Source: an uncultured Pelagibacteraceae bacterium
GTDB taxonomy: Bacteria > Pseudomonadota > Alphaproteobacteria > Pelagibacterales > Pelagibacteraceae
Assembly: GCA_902522915.1 (NCBI GenBank)
Contig: CABYXQ010000005.1
Location: 1-42,836, forward strand
Length of the DNA: 42,836 nucleotides
Direction: 5' to 3'
The notes under the pieces are model-generated. The model did not search any database and was not told the DNA's origin. It saw nothing but the letters and a program-made list of their open reading frames with translations. Position 1 is the first letter of the stretch; every line of letters starts with the position of its first letter. Below are positions 27,980-37,081 of this stretch, piece after piece. Both the position numbers and the translations under genes were made by a program.

Positions 27980-29806
27980 ATGAGCAACAATATCAGAAAC
28001 ATCACTATCATTGCCCACGTAGACCACGGTAAAACTACCTTGATAGATAATCTAATGAAACAAAGTGGATCATTTAGAGAAAATGAGGTTGTTGATGAAA
28101 GGCTAATGGACTCTGGTGAACTTGAAAAAGAGAGAGGTATTACAATTTTAGCAAAACCAGCCTCGATAAACTGGAAAGACTCTAGAATTAATATTATTGA
28201 TACCCCAGGACACAGAGATTTTGCTGCAGAGGTTGAAAGAGTACTAAGTATGGCAGACGGTGCTTTATTGCTCATCGACTCAGCAGAGGGCGTGATGCCA
28301 CAAACAAAATTTGTATTATCAAAAGCTCTTAAACAAGGACTAAAACCAATAGTTGTAATTAACAAATTAGATAAAGCAGATCAAAGAGCAAATGAAGTTT
28401 TAGATGAGACTTTTGATTTATTTGTAAGTTTGGATGCAAATGAAGAGCAACTGGATTTTCCAGTTTTATACGCAAGTGGAAGATCGGGATGGGCAGATAA
28501 AGATGTAGATGGTACTCGAGAAAATTTAAATCCCCTTTTAGATTTAATTGTTGATCATGTAAAACCTGCTGAGCTTGATAAATCAAAACCTTTTGCAATG
28601 CTTTCAACTCTTCTTTATGCTGATAGTTTTCTAGGAAGAAGTTTGGTTGGAAGAATAAATCAAGGAACTGCTAAGGCTAATCAATCAATTAAGGCTATAA
28701 ATTTAAAAGGTGAAAAAGTTGATGAAGGTAAATTAACTAAAATTTTTAGATACGAAGGAACTAAAAAGGTTCCAATTGAGGTTGGTGAAGCTGGAGATAT
28801 CGTAGTTATAGCTGGTCTTGAAAATGCCAATGTAGCTGATACTATTTGTGACCCTGAGGTTAATGTACCGATACCTGCAACACCTATAGATCCTCCAACA
28901 ATGTCTATAACAATTACAGTAAATACATCACCTCTTGCAGGAACTGAAGGAAAAAAACTAACTAGTACTCAAATTAGAGATAGATTGCTCCAGGAAGCTC
29001 AAAACAATGTGGGTATTACTTTTTCAGAAAATAATGGCAATGACTCTTTTGTAGTAAGTGGTCGTGGTGAACTTATGCTTGAAATCTTACTCACTCAAAT
29101 GAGAAGAGAGGGTTTTGAAATGACGGTAAGCCCTCCTAAAGTATTATACAAAACAAATGAAAATGGAAATAAACTTGAACCAATTGAAGAAATAACTATG
29201 GATTTAGATGAAGAGCACTCTTCAAAAGTTATAGACTCAATGAATAGAAGAAAAGGTAAACTAATAGATTTAAAAGATACTGGTAAAGATAAAAAAAGAT
29301 TAATATTTCATGCTCCAACTAGGGGATTAATGGGATACACAAGTAGATTTTTAACACTCACAAAAGGTAACGGTGTAATTAATAGAATATTTCATGATTA
29401 TGGTACTTTTGAGGGTAACATGGAAGGTAGAAAAAACGGTGCTTTAATTTCGATGGAAAAAGGCAAAGCTGTAGCTTTCGCTATTTTTAATTTACAGACT
29501 AGAGGTGAAATGTTTGTAACTCACAATGATCCTGTATATCCAGGTATGATTGTTGGTTTATCTCCAAAACCAGGTGATATGATCATTAATGTTATGAAAG
29601 GTAAAAAACTAACAAATATGAGAACTCAAGGAACAGATGAGAATGTTGTATTAACTCCAGTTAGAAAAATGTCTATAGCTGAGCAATTAAGTATCCTTAA
29701 TACCGATGAAGCATTAGAAATAACTCCTGATTCTTGTAGATTGAGAAAAGCAATTCTTGATCCTCACGAGAGAAAAAAAAGCGAAAAATCTGGCGCAGCT
29801 GCCTAA
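27980..29806 (+). CDS. typA: Translational GTPase TypA/BipA
   Basis: Ribosome-associated GTPase of the elongation-factor family, involved in 50S assembly and stress or cold adaptation. The 608 residues include G1 AHVDHGKTT (12-20), the switch segment ERGITILAKPASI, G3 DTPGHRDF, and G4 NKLDKAD. The EF-G-like domains follow, including SGRGELMLEILLTQMRREG, then the TypA-specific C terminus with RGLMGYTSRFLT. Length is standard. The start has no clear Shine-Dalgarno site. Its 3' end overlaps the convergent YczE-like gene by four bases. Confidence 0.97.
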   Translation: MSNNIRNITIIAHVDHGKTTLIDNLMKQSGSFRENEVVDERLMDSGELEKERGITILAKPASINWKDSRINIIDTPGHRDFAAEVERVLSMADGALLLIDSAEGVMPQTKFVLSKALKQGLKPIVVINKLDKADQRANEVLDETFDLFVSLDANEEQLDFPVLYASGRSGWADKDVDGTRENLNPLLDLIVDHVKPAELDKSKPFAMLSTLLYADSFLGRSLVGRINQGTAKANQSIKAINLKGEKVDEGKLTKIFRYEGTKKVPIEVGEAGDIVVIAGLENANVADTICDPEVNVPIPATPIDPPTMSITITVNTSPLAGTEGKKLTSTQIRDRLLQEAQNNVGITFSENNGNDSFVVSGRGELMLEILLTQMRREGFEMTVSPPKVLYKTNENGNKLEPIEEITMDLDEEHSSKVIDSMNRRKGKLIDLKDTGKDKKRLIFHAPTRGLMGYTSRFLTLTKGNGVINRIFHDYGTFEGNMEGRKNGALISMEKGKAVAFAIFNLQTRGEMFVTHNDPVYPGMIVGLSPKPGDMIINVMKGKKLTNMRTQGTDENVVLTPVRKMSIAEQLSILNTDEALEITPDSCRLRKAILDPHERKKSEKSGAAA

Positions 29807-30450
29807 TCAAAAAGTTTATCGACTAAATATAAGCCTAGTGCAACACAAGGGCCTATTCCAAAAGCAAATAATATAGTTCCAATTCCTACCGTTCCCCCTA
29901 AATACCAACCAACACTTACCACTGAAATTTCTAAAGTTCCTCTAACTACAGCTATAGGAAAATTTGTAAGTTTTTGTAAACCTACCATTAAACCATCTCT
30001 TGGACCCGCACCTAGATTTGCAACTAAATAGATCCCTCCACCAATTCCAACTGTGATTACTGATATGACTGCTAAAATTAATTGATTAATATAGCTAGAA
30101 GGAATTGGAACAAATTTGATGCAAAGATCAATCATAAGTGCAATTATTATAGCATTTAAAATAGTAGCCATACCTGGTTTTTGACCAAGTGGTATCCATA
30201 AAATTAAAACAGTGACACTTATTAAAAATGTAAGCATTCCAATACTTAGGTTTACATTTAGCGAAAGTCCTTGAGCTAAAACACTCCAAGGAGAAGCTCC
30301 AGTAAACGAAACAATTAACAATCCTTCACCTAAACCAAATAACATCAAACCAAAACAACAAAAAAATAATGTCGAAAATTTTGGTTTAAAATTATATGGT
30401 TTTTCTGAACTCCAGTTTACTTTTGGTATTTTTTTTATTTTTAAAAACAT
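29803..30450 (-). CDS. YczE/YitT-like membrane protein
   Basis: A 215-residue protein with a basic cytoplasmic N terminus and five hydrophobic helices. NLGAGPRDGLMVGLQK (about 145-160) and FTGASPWSVLAQGLS (about 49-63) are strong matches to the YczE family of bacterial membrane proteins. Function is not established. It is divergent from the DUF6134 gene, with 52 bases between. Confidence 0.82.
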   Translation of the reverse strand: MFLKIKKIPKVNWSSEKPYNFKPKFSTLFFCCFGLMLFGLGEGLLIVSFTGASPWSVLAQGLSLNVNLSIGMLTFLISVTVLILWIPLGQKPGMATILNAIIIALMIDLCIKFVPIPSSYINQLILAVISVITVGIGGGIYLVANLGAGPRDGLMVGLQKLTNFPIAVVRGTLEISVVSVGWYLGGTVGIGTILFAFGIGPCVALGLYLVDKLFD

Positions 30451-30502
30451 TTTTGAATAAATTACTTCTTTTAAAATTAAAGTCTATTAAAGTAATGATT
30501 CT

Positions 30503-31183
30503 ATGAAAAAATTTTTATTTTTCTTATTTTTCTTAATTTATTCATTTAACAGCAGTGCACATATAGCTCACTATAACAAATTTAGTAAAATTGAAATGGA
30601 AATTTTGAAAGATGGTAAAGTTATTGGTTACAATTATTATTATTTTAAAAAAAACTCAGATAATACAACTGTTACAAATCAATTAAAATTTACAGTCAAA
30701 CTATTTGGTGCAACTATTTTTGAAGTTGAAGGGTATGGTGAAGAAAAATATATTAAGGATCAATTAATTTCTTATATTTCAAAAACACGTCAAAATAAGA
30801 AAGATAAGTATGTAAAACTTAAATTTAATGAACAAACAAATGAATATAATATTGAAGGTTCTTCTTATAAAGGCGAAGCATCAACAAAAAATGTAATTGG
30901 AAATTGGTGGAACCACAAAATATTACAAACAAATAGTCAAATAAGTCCAATATCTGGCAGTATAAAAAAACAGGTAGTCACATTTGTTGGAAAAGAAAAA
31001 ATAGAACTTTATGGAAAATATTATGATGTAGAACATTTCAAATTAACATCAAAAGATATGTCTTTACCCGAAGACAAAAGATTAGATTTTGATATTTGGT
31101 TTAATAAAAAAAATTCCTTAATATTAAAAGTTAGTTATTCTAGGATGGGAAATTGGGAGTATAGAGTTAAAAATTTTAAATAA
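30503..31183 (+). CDS. DUF6134-like secreted protein
   Basis: A 226-residue protein with a clear signal peptide: MKKFLFFLFFLIYSFNSSAH, likely cleaved after Ser-Ser-Ala. The mature part is beta-rich, with a central EVEGYGEEKYIKDQLISY segment, GNWWNHKILQTN, and WFNKKNSLILKVSYSRMGNWEYR at the end. This resembles DUF6134, a family of exported proteins of unknown function. The family call is from memory of its layout and is moderate. It is convergent with tldE, with 5 bases between. Confidence 0.65.
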   Translation: MKKFLFFLFFLIYSFNSSAHIAHYNKFSKIEMEILKDGKVIGYNYYYFKKNSDNTTVTNQLKFTVKLFGATIFEVEGYGEEKYIKDQLISYISKTRQNKKDKYVKLKFNEQTNEYNIEGSSYKGEASTKNVIGNWWNHKILQTNSQISPISGSIKKQVVTFVGKEKIELYGKYYDVEHFKLTSKDMSLPEDKRLDFDIWFNKKNSLILKVSYSRMGNWEYRVKNFK

Positions 31184-31188
31184 ATTTT

Positions 31189-32505
31189 TTATTTTCCAGC
31201 TACAGTCATGCCTTCTATAAAAATTGTTGGTGAGTTTACAGAATATCTAAATTCTAAATCATTAGCTAAAGTTATATTTTTAAACATTTCATTAAAATTT
31301 CCAGCAATAGTTATTTCATTTACAGGATATTTGAACTCACCATTTTCTACCAAAAAACCTGTAGCACCAACTGAATAATCTCCTGTCACAAGATTTGTTC
31401 CATGGCCAATGGTTTCAGTAATATATAAACTTCTGTTATCAATCCGTAATAGTTCCTCAATATTCATATTTCCATTTTCAAAATAAAGATTTGTACTACC
31501 ACCACTTCTACCGTTAGATTTTAGATTTAATTTTTTTCCATTGTAAGTATCTACTAGATAATCTTTAAGAAACCCACAATCTACTAATTTTAAAGAATCT
31601 GATTTAACACCTTCAGAGTCGAAACACTGTGAACCCATTCCTTTAACTATATCTGGTTTATCAATAATATTAATTGTTTCAGAAAAAATTTGATGGTCAA
31701 TTTTATCTTTTAAAAATGATGTGCCTCTCGCAATAGCTGAAGACGATATTGCGCTTGCAAAAGAACTTAAGAGACCTTTTGCTATTCTTTTATCAAAGAT
31801 AATACTCATTTTACCACTTTCAATCTTTTTTGGGCTAAGTTTTTTTATTGTTTGCTCTGAGGCAATTTTTCCTAAATTTTTAGGATCAATAATATCATTT
31901 AAGTGACACTTGCTTGTAAATTCATAATCTCTTTCCATACTGTTCTCATCTTTTGCAACTGCCACACATGATGCAGAAAATGAAGATGATTTGTACCCAT
32001 TACAAAAGCCATCACTATTTGCTAAAATAAAATTAGACTTATTTTCTGTAAAACCTGACTCTGTATTTATGATTTTTTTATCTATTGATGCTGTTTGTTC
32101 TAATTCTTTTAAATAATCAATTTTTTTATCATTATCTAAATGCGAATTATCATATAAATTTAAATTTTTAATTTCTTTTGCAAGTATATCTTTATCGGGT
32201 AAAGAGTTAAATTCATCCTCAGGAGTAATTTTTGTAGTTTCATAGCATTTTTCAATGAGTATTTTTAAATTTTTATCTAATAAATTTGATGATGATATTG
32301 ACGATTTTTTATTACCTATATAAGTTTCAATACTTATAGCTAAACTATCAGATCTATTGGACTCATCTAATGATTTATTTCTAAAATTTACTGACTCCGA
32401 AATTGAATTTCCAACTGTAACACTTGCATCAGTTGCCCCAAGTTTTTTTGCGAGATCTAAACAATATGATGCTTTAGATTTTAGATATTCTTGATCTTTA
32501 ATCAT
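31189..32505 (-). CDS. pmbA: TldE/PmbA-type metalloprotease subunit
   Basis: Partner of TldD; the TldD-TldE heterodimer degrades or trims peptides in the cytosol. The 438 residues have the TldD/PmbA layout, with the KGMGSQCFDSEGV segment and LVTGDYSVGATGFLVENGE near the C terminus, which are PmbA hallmarks. It lacks the HExxxH site, as expected for the non-catalytic partner. It lies 3 bases after tldD, so the pair is one transcript. Confidence 0.92.
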   Translation of the reverse strand: MIKDQEYLKSKASYCLDLAKKLGATDASVTVGNSISESVNFRNKSLDESNRSDSLAISIETYIGNKKSSISSSNLLDKNLKILIEKCYETTKITPEDEFNSLPDKDILAKEIKNLNLYDNSHLDNDKKIDYLKELEQTASIDKKIINTESGFTENKSNFILANSDGFCNGYKSSSFSASCVAVAKDENSMERDYEFTSKCHLNDIIDPKNLGKIASEQTIKKLSPKKIESGKMSIIFDKRIAKGLLSSFASAISSSAIARGTSFLKDKIDHQIFSETINIIDKPDIVKGMGSQCFDSEGVKSDSLKLVDCGFLKDYLVDTYNGKKLNLKSNGRSGGSTNLYFENGNMNIEELLRIDNRSLYITETIGHGTNLVTGDYSVGATGFLVENGEFKYPVNEITIAGNFNEMFKNITLANDLEFRYSVNSPTIFIEGMTVAGK

Positions 32506-32508
32506 AAC

Positions 32509-33921
32509 CTAAAGTTTTGTTCCACCTACGGTCATTTTATCAATTAAGATTGAGGGTTGTGCTACTCCTACTGGAACTCCTTGACCTGCTTTGCCACATG
32601 TACCAATGCCTGGATCCATCATCATGTCATTTCCAACCATCGATACTTCTTTTAATATTGAAGGTCCATCACCAATTAAAGTAGCACCTTTGATAGGGGA
32701 TCCAATTTTTCCATTATTGATCTCATATGCTTCTGTACAATTAAAAACAAATTTTCCAGATGTAATATCTACTTGTCCTCCGCCAAAACTTACCGCAAAA
32801 ATACCTTTATCAACTGACTTTATCATCTCATCCTGTGAATGATTTCCACTTAACATCATAGTGTTTCTCATTCTAGGCAAAACTATATGCTTATAATTTT
32901 CTCTTCTTCCGCTTCCAGTAGATTTGGCATTCATCAACCTCGCATTAAGTCTATCTTGCATAAAATTTTTTAAAATTCCGTTTTCTATTAAAACTGTACG
33001 TTCTGTAGGTGTTCCCTCATCATCTATTGTGAGACTTCCTCTTCTTTTATCAATAGTTCCATCATCAACAATTGTAACACCTTCACTTGCAACTTTTTGG
33101 CCCATTAAATCATGGAAAGCTGAAGTTTTTTTTCTATTAAAATCACCTTCAAGACCATGGCCTATTGCTTCATGAATAAGTATTGCCGGCCAGCCTGGAC
33201 CTAATACTACTTTCATTTCGCCAGCTGGTGCTGGTTTGCTATCTAAATTAACTGATGCAATCCTTAATGCCTCTTCACATACCTTTTTCCAATTATCATT
33301 TTTTAAATAAGCATCATAAGATTGTCTTCCACCAATTCCATATACGCCTGTTTCTTTTCTTCCATTTTTTTCAAGCATCACTGAAACATTAAATCTAATA
33401 AGTGGACGAACATCAGTTAAAGCTTCACCACTTGAACGTATAATTTCAATAGATTTTTGCTCACCACTAAAACTTGCAGTTACTTGTTTAACGTTAGAAT
33501 CTTTTTTACGTAAATAGTTATTGACTTGATTTAAAACTTCTAATTTTTCATCTAACGTTTTTTGCTCTATTGGATTAATATCATCATAAAACTTATTATT
33601 TGTTTTGGGAATCTCGTGATTATAGGTTCCTTTACTTGACTTAAGCGTAGACTTAAGATTTGCTGAAGAATTTTTTAATGAGTCCTTTGAAATTTCGTTT
33701 GAGTGAGAATAAGCAACAACTTCATCAGAAATTGCTCTGAACCCAAAACCTATATCTGAACTATAATTGGAGCTCTTGATTTTGTTATCATCTAATAAAA
33801 TTGACTCTGACTTAGCTTCCTCCAAGTATAATTCTCCGTCATCACAATTATTTAAAGTCTCAGAGACTATATTTTCCACATCTTTTCTAGTTAAATCTGA
33901 TTTGTCAAAGAACTTACTCAT
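32509..33921 (-). CDS. tldD: TldD metalloprotease
   Basis: Catalytic subunit of the TldD/TldE zinc protease, known for processing microcin B17, CcdA and other peptides. The 470 residues include the zinc motif His250-Glu251-A-I-G-His255 in LIHEAIGHGLEGDFNRKK. GGGQVDITSGKFVFNCTEAY and GIGTCGKAGQGVPVG near the C terminus are further signatures. The start is 80 bases from the divergent DCC gene. In other alphaproteobacteria tldD often lies beside coxB; here the cox operon is nearly 30 kb away. Confidence 0.96.
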   Translation of the reverse strand: MSKFFDKSDLTRKDVENIVSETLNNCDDGELYLEEAKSESILLDDNKIKSSNYSSDIGFGFRAISDEVVAYSHSNEISKDSLKNSSANLKSTLKSSKGTYNHEIPKTNNKFYDDINPIEQKTLDEKLEVLNQVNNYLRKKDSNVKQVTASFSGEQKSIEIIRSSGEALTDVRPLIRFNVSVMLEKNGRKETGVYGIGGRQSYDAYLKNDNWKKVCEEALRIASVNLDSKPAPAGEMKVVLGPGWPAILIHEAIGHGLEGDFNRKKTSAFHDLMGQKVASEGVTIVDDGTIDKRRGSLTIDDEGTPTERTVLIENGILKNFMQDRLNARLMNAKSTGSGRRENYKHIVLPRMRNTMMLSGNHSQDEMIKSVDKGIFAVSFGGGQVDITSGKFVFNCTEAYEINNGKIGSPIKGATLIGDGPSILKEVSMVGNDMMMDPGIGTCGKAGQGVPVGVAQPSILIDKMTVGGTKL

Positions 33922-34001
33922 CCAACTTACATAATGGTTTATTATTTATTTTCAACTGATCATTTTACACATGTACAAATTTCAACTTAAAAGATAAATA
34001 A

Positions 34002-34376
34002 ATGATAATAATGAAAGTATACTTTAATAACTCCTGTAAAATTTGTAGATCAGAGATAAACTTATATAAAAAAGAAAATACCAAAGATATTGATTGGATA
34101 GATATAACAAATAATTCTTTAGCAGAGAAAGAAACCTCAAAAAATGATAAAGAGCTTTTGAGAAGATTGCATGTAAAAGATAAAGAAAAAGTTATAGAGG
34201 GGGCAGAGGCATTTCTATATGTTTGGAAAAAAATTCCAAAATATAAATTTTTGTATTCATTTTTTAAACTTCCAATAATTTTTACTTTATTTAATTTTGG
34301 TTATGAAATAGTTGCATATTTATTATATCTCAAAAATAAAAAACAACTTAAAACTAATCTAAAAAAAATATCATAA
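34002..34376 (+). CDS. DCC family (DUF393) thioredoxin-like protein
   Basis: A 124-residue protein of the DUF393/DCC group, thought to be thiol-disulfide oxidoreductases. The N terminus has a CxxC pair (Cys12, Cys15) in YFNNSCKICRSEI, a variant of the usual DCC box, then IDWIDIT and the GAEAFLYVWKKIP segment. A C-terminal hydrophobic stretch (about 85-108) is present. Met4 (MKVYFNN) is a likely alternative start. It overlaps the convergent 97-residue gene by 23 bases. Confidence 0.85.
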   Translation: MIIMKVYFNNSCKICRSEINLYKKENTKDIDWIDITNNSLAEKETSKNDKELLRRLHVKDKEKVIEGAEAFLYVWKKIPKYKFLYSFFKLPIIFTLFNFGYEIVAYLLYLKNKKQLKTNLKKIS

Positions 34377-34647
34377 TTTGACTAAGTAAAGACATTGAAG
34401 CGATAAACATAATTAAAACAATTGAATACATTAATGTTATAGTTCTATTTCTTTTTCTTCTTAATCTAACAAAAGCTAAATCATCTAAATCAGATATGTC
34501 TCTTTTTCCAACAACTTGATAATCATAGCTCCACCGCCAAGTTGATTGACCAAGTCTAGGATCTAAACTGTTGAAATAATTAATCCAAGCAAGAACATAT
34601 CTTAAAATTAAATACAAAATTGCCATAATAATTATTCCAAAAAACAT
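34354..34647 (-). CDS. Two-helix membrane protein of unknown function
   Basis: A 97-residue protein with a helix at each end (about 2-22 and 71-96) and a polar middle: NSLDPRLGQSTWRWSYDYQVVG, then DLDDLAFVRLRRKRNR. The aromatic and basic loop would face one side of the membrane. I do not recognise a family. It follows the lysine-rich coiled-coil gene by 29 bases and is the last gene of that minus-strand set. The frame overlaps the DCC gene by 23 bases at the 3' end. Confidence 0.7.
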   Translation of the reverse strand: MFFGIIIMAILYLILRYVLAWINYFNSLDPRLGQSTWRWSYDYQVVGKRDISDLDDLAFVRLRRKRNRTITLMYSIVLIMFIASMSLLSQIMIFFLD

Positions 34648-34676
34648 TCTAAATATTACCGAATTAAATAAGATAG

Positions 34677-35861
34677 TTAATTGTTATTTTTGGCTCTTTT
34701 TCTCGCAATTAATTGCGTGAGAGAATCAACCATTGTATCTGAAGCATTAAAAATTTCGTTATTTTTAAACTCATGTGAAATATTTTTTTCTGGATTAGTT
34801 TTATCCTCAATGACTATTCCTTCATCGGGGGAATTATTTTTTATATATATTAAGAGTAACCACTCATCATCTAAAGATTCATCCCATTTAACAAAAACTT
34901 CTCCAGTTTCAAATCTTCTATCAATGCATCTCAAAATAGACATATGTCTCGTTATGTATTTTTTATTTAATTGAAACACTAAACTACTGGCGCTTCGATA
35001 AAAACTTTCAAGTGCAAATTCTACTTTTTGTCTAGCTAAAGTATATTCTTTTTCTTTTTGTAATAATTCATCTCTATTTTCATCTCCGTGAATTTTAACT
35101 CCAAGAGCCTCAACTCTTTCTCTAATTTTTTGATCCCTAATTATTCGATATTTTTCTTTTAATTTTTCTATTCTTTGTTGAAGCCCAGCATAATCATCCC
35201 TTTTTTCTTTGAGTGATATTTTCTCAAGTTTTTCTAATTCTTTAACTTCTCTAACTCTAAATTTTTCAATTTGTTTTTCTAATCTTAATTGTTTTAAAAA
35301 TTGTTTTTGTTTTTCAGCTTGCTCAATTCTTAGTAATGCTTGTTCTTTTCTTAAGAATAGTTTTATATCTTTTGCTCTTAGTTTGTCTAATTTGATTTCC
35401 TCTTTTAAAGTTTGTTCTTTTAGTTTGACTTTTATTTCCTCTTCTTTTTGTTTTTGATTTTGGATTTCTATTTTTTCTTGTCTTGCTCTTTCTATCTTCT
35501 CTAATTTAAGCCTTCGACTCTCATCTTTTTTTAATGATTTATACTGATTAATCATATCGGCAATTTTATCAAAAAATGCCTGTATATATTTTTCAAAACC
35601 AATTGTTATTTTAAAATTTATCTCAGGCTTTAAGGAGTTTTGAAAATTAATTATTCTTAAAATAAAATTTTCTTTTTTTTGTTTTGATTTTCTTAAAACT
35701 TTTTTAATTTTTTTAGGTGCTCTAATTTTTTTGGGTTTAAATTTTGAAGGGGTTCTTTTTATTTTTTTTTGTGTCTTTTTTAATTTTTTTACTCTTTTAT
35801 TCTTAATTATTTTCTTGATTTTTTTTGAATATTTTTTAACTTTCTTTTTTGTTTTTTTCAT
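34677..35861 (-). CDS. Lysine-rich coiled-coil protein of unknown function
   Basis: A 394-residue cytosolic protein with three parts. Residues 1-66 are histone H1-like: I count 32 lysines, with Pro-Lys spacers (SKFKPKKIRAPKKIKK). Residues about 105-275 are a charged, heptad-like coiled coil (RLKLEKIERARQEKIEIQNQ and similar). Residues about 280-394 look folded, with ALESFYRSASSLVFQLN, a FETGEVFVKWDESLDDEWLL segment, and a basic end. No enzyme motif, signal or membrane helix is visible. It lies 29 bases after cfa. Nucleoid or RNA binding is a guess from composition; I know no named family for it. Confidence 0.8.
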   Translation of the reverse strand: MKKTKKKVKKYSKKIKKIIKNKRVKKLKKTQKKIKRTPSKFKPKKIRAPKKIKKVLRKSKQKKENFILRIINFQNSLKPEINFKITIGFEKYIQAFFDKIADMINQYKSLKKDESRRLKLEKIERARQEKIEIQNQKQKEEEIKVKLKEQTLKEEIKLDKLRAKDIKLFLRKEQALLRIEQAEKQKQFLKQLRLEKQIEKFRVREVKELEKLEKISLKEKRDDYAGLQQRIEKLKEKYRIIRDQKIRERVEALGVKIHGDENRDELLQKEKEYTLARQKVEFALESFYRSASSLVFQLNKKYITRHMSILRCIDRRFETGEVFVKWDESLDDEWLLLIYIKNNSPDEGIVIEDKTNPEKNISHEFKNNEIFNASDTMVDSLTQLIARKRAKNNN

Positions 35862-35890
35862 TATAAAGGATCTTTATTTCTATCAATTAT

Positions 35891-37081
35891 TTATTGATAA
35901 ATATAGTCTCTTGTAACTGGTGTTGACCTAAAATTTTTTGTTAATTGAAATTGAAATACAACCTGGTCTCCCCATTTAAATGCCATTTCACATCCAGCTA
36001 AATAAAATTCCCACATTCGAAAAAATTTTTCATCAAACATTTGAATAATTTTTTCTTTATCCTTGTTGCAATTTTCCTTCCAGTTTCTTAGGGTGTGCAT
36101 GTAATGAAGCTTTAGAACCTCCATGTCAGATACTATTAAACCAGATTTTTCAATAGGCTTACTTACCTCGCTCAAACTTGGGGTATACCCACCTGGAAAT
36201 ATATATTTTGTTATCCAGGGATGAGGATCTCTTGGTGGATTTACTGACCCAATAGTATGTATTAAAGAAACCCCATCATCTTTAAGCAACTTTTCTACCT
36301 GCTTAAAGAACTTTTTATAAAATTTCCTTCCTACGTGCTCAAACATTCCAACGCTCACTATTCTATCAAATTTTTCGTCAAGTTCTCTATAATCAATAAG
36401 TTTAAAGTTTACTTGATTTTCCAAGTTAAGCTCTTTTGCTTTTTTGTTGCAATAATTATATTGATTTTCTGACAATGTAATCCCAGTCACCTCACAATTT
36501 GCACTCTTAGCAATATCAATCGCTAATGATCCCCAGCCGCAGCCTATATCTAATACTTTTTGATTTTCTTTAATATTAAGTTTCTTAATAATATGTTGTA
36601 TTTTATTATTTTGAGCGGTTTCTAAATTATCATTTTCATTTTTAAAATAAGCACAGGAATATTGTCTTTTTGGATCCAAAAATAAATTATACAAATCATC
36701 AGAAATATCGTAGTGGTGTGATACATTCATCTTTGACTTTCTTATAAAATTAAAATTTGTTAAATATCTGTATGTGCCTCTTAGTTTATTAATAAAATAA
36801 CTAAAATAATTAAGATGACCTCTTCCAAAATTCATCATGGCAAGGTCTAAAAAATCAGTAAGAGTTCCATTTTCAATAACTACTTCTCCATTCATATATG
36901 CTTCACCAAAGTATAAATCAGGACTTAGTAATAATTTATAATGGAGTTGTTTATTTAAAATTTTAATCTTAATTGGATTGTTACTTTTGGGTGTACCTAT
37001 AATATAACTTTTTGAATTAGCATCGACCAATATGAAGCCATCTTTCTTAATAGCTTTATTTAAGAAACTTGCTAAATACAT
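35891..37081 (-). CDS. cfa: Cyclopropane-fatty-acyl-phospholipid synthase family methyltransferase
   Basis: SAM-dependent enzyme of the Cfa/CMAS family, which methylates or cyclopropanates unsaturated acyl chains of membrane phospholipids. The 396 residues have an N-terminal lipid-binding region, YDISDDLYNLFLDPKRQYSC (about 124-143), the SAM motif VLDIGCGWG (176-184), and VSVGMFEHVGRKFYKKFF. The C-terminal NFRSTPVTRDY ending is usual. The start follows the aldolase gene stop directly. Whether the product is cyclopropane or another methylated lipid is not determined by sequence. Confidence 0.92.
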   Translation of the reverse strand: MYLASFLNKAIKKDGFILVDANSKSYIIGTPKSNNPIKIKILNKQLHYKLLLSPDLYFGEAYMNGEVVIENGTLTDFLDLAMMNFGRGHLNYFSYFINKLRGTYRYLTNFNFIRKSKMNVSHHYDISDDLYNLFLDPKRQYSCAYFKNENDNLETAQNNKIQHIIKKLNIKENQKVLDIGCGWGSLAIDIAKSANCEVTGITLSENQYNYCNKKAKELNLENQVNFKLIDYRELDEKFDRIVSVGMFEHVGRKFYKKFFKQVEKLLKDDGVSLIHTIGSVNPPRDPHPWITKYIFPGGYTPSLSEVSKPIEKSGLIVSDMEVLKLHYMHTLRNWKENCNKDKEKIIQMFDEKFFRMWEFYLAGCEMAFKWGDQVVFQFQLTKNFRSTPVTRDYIYQ

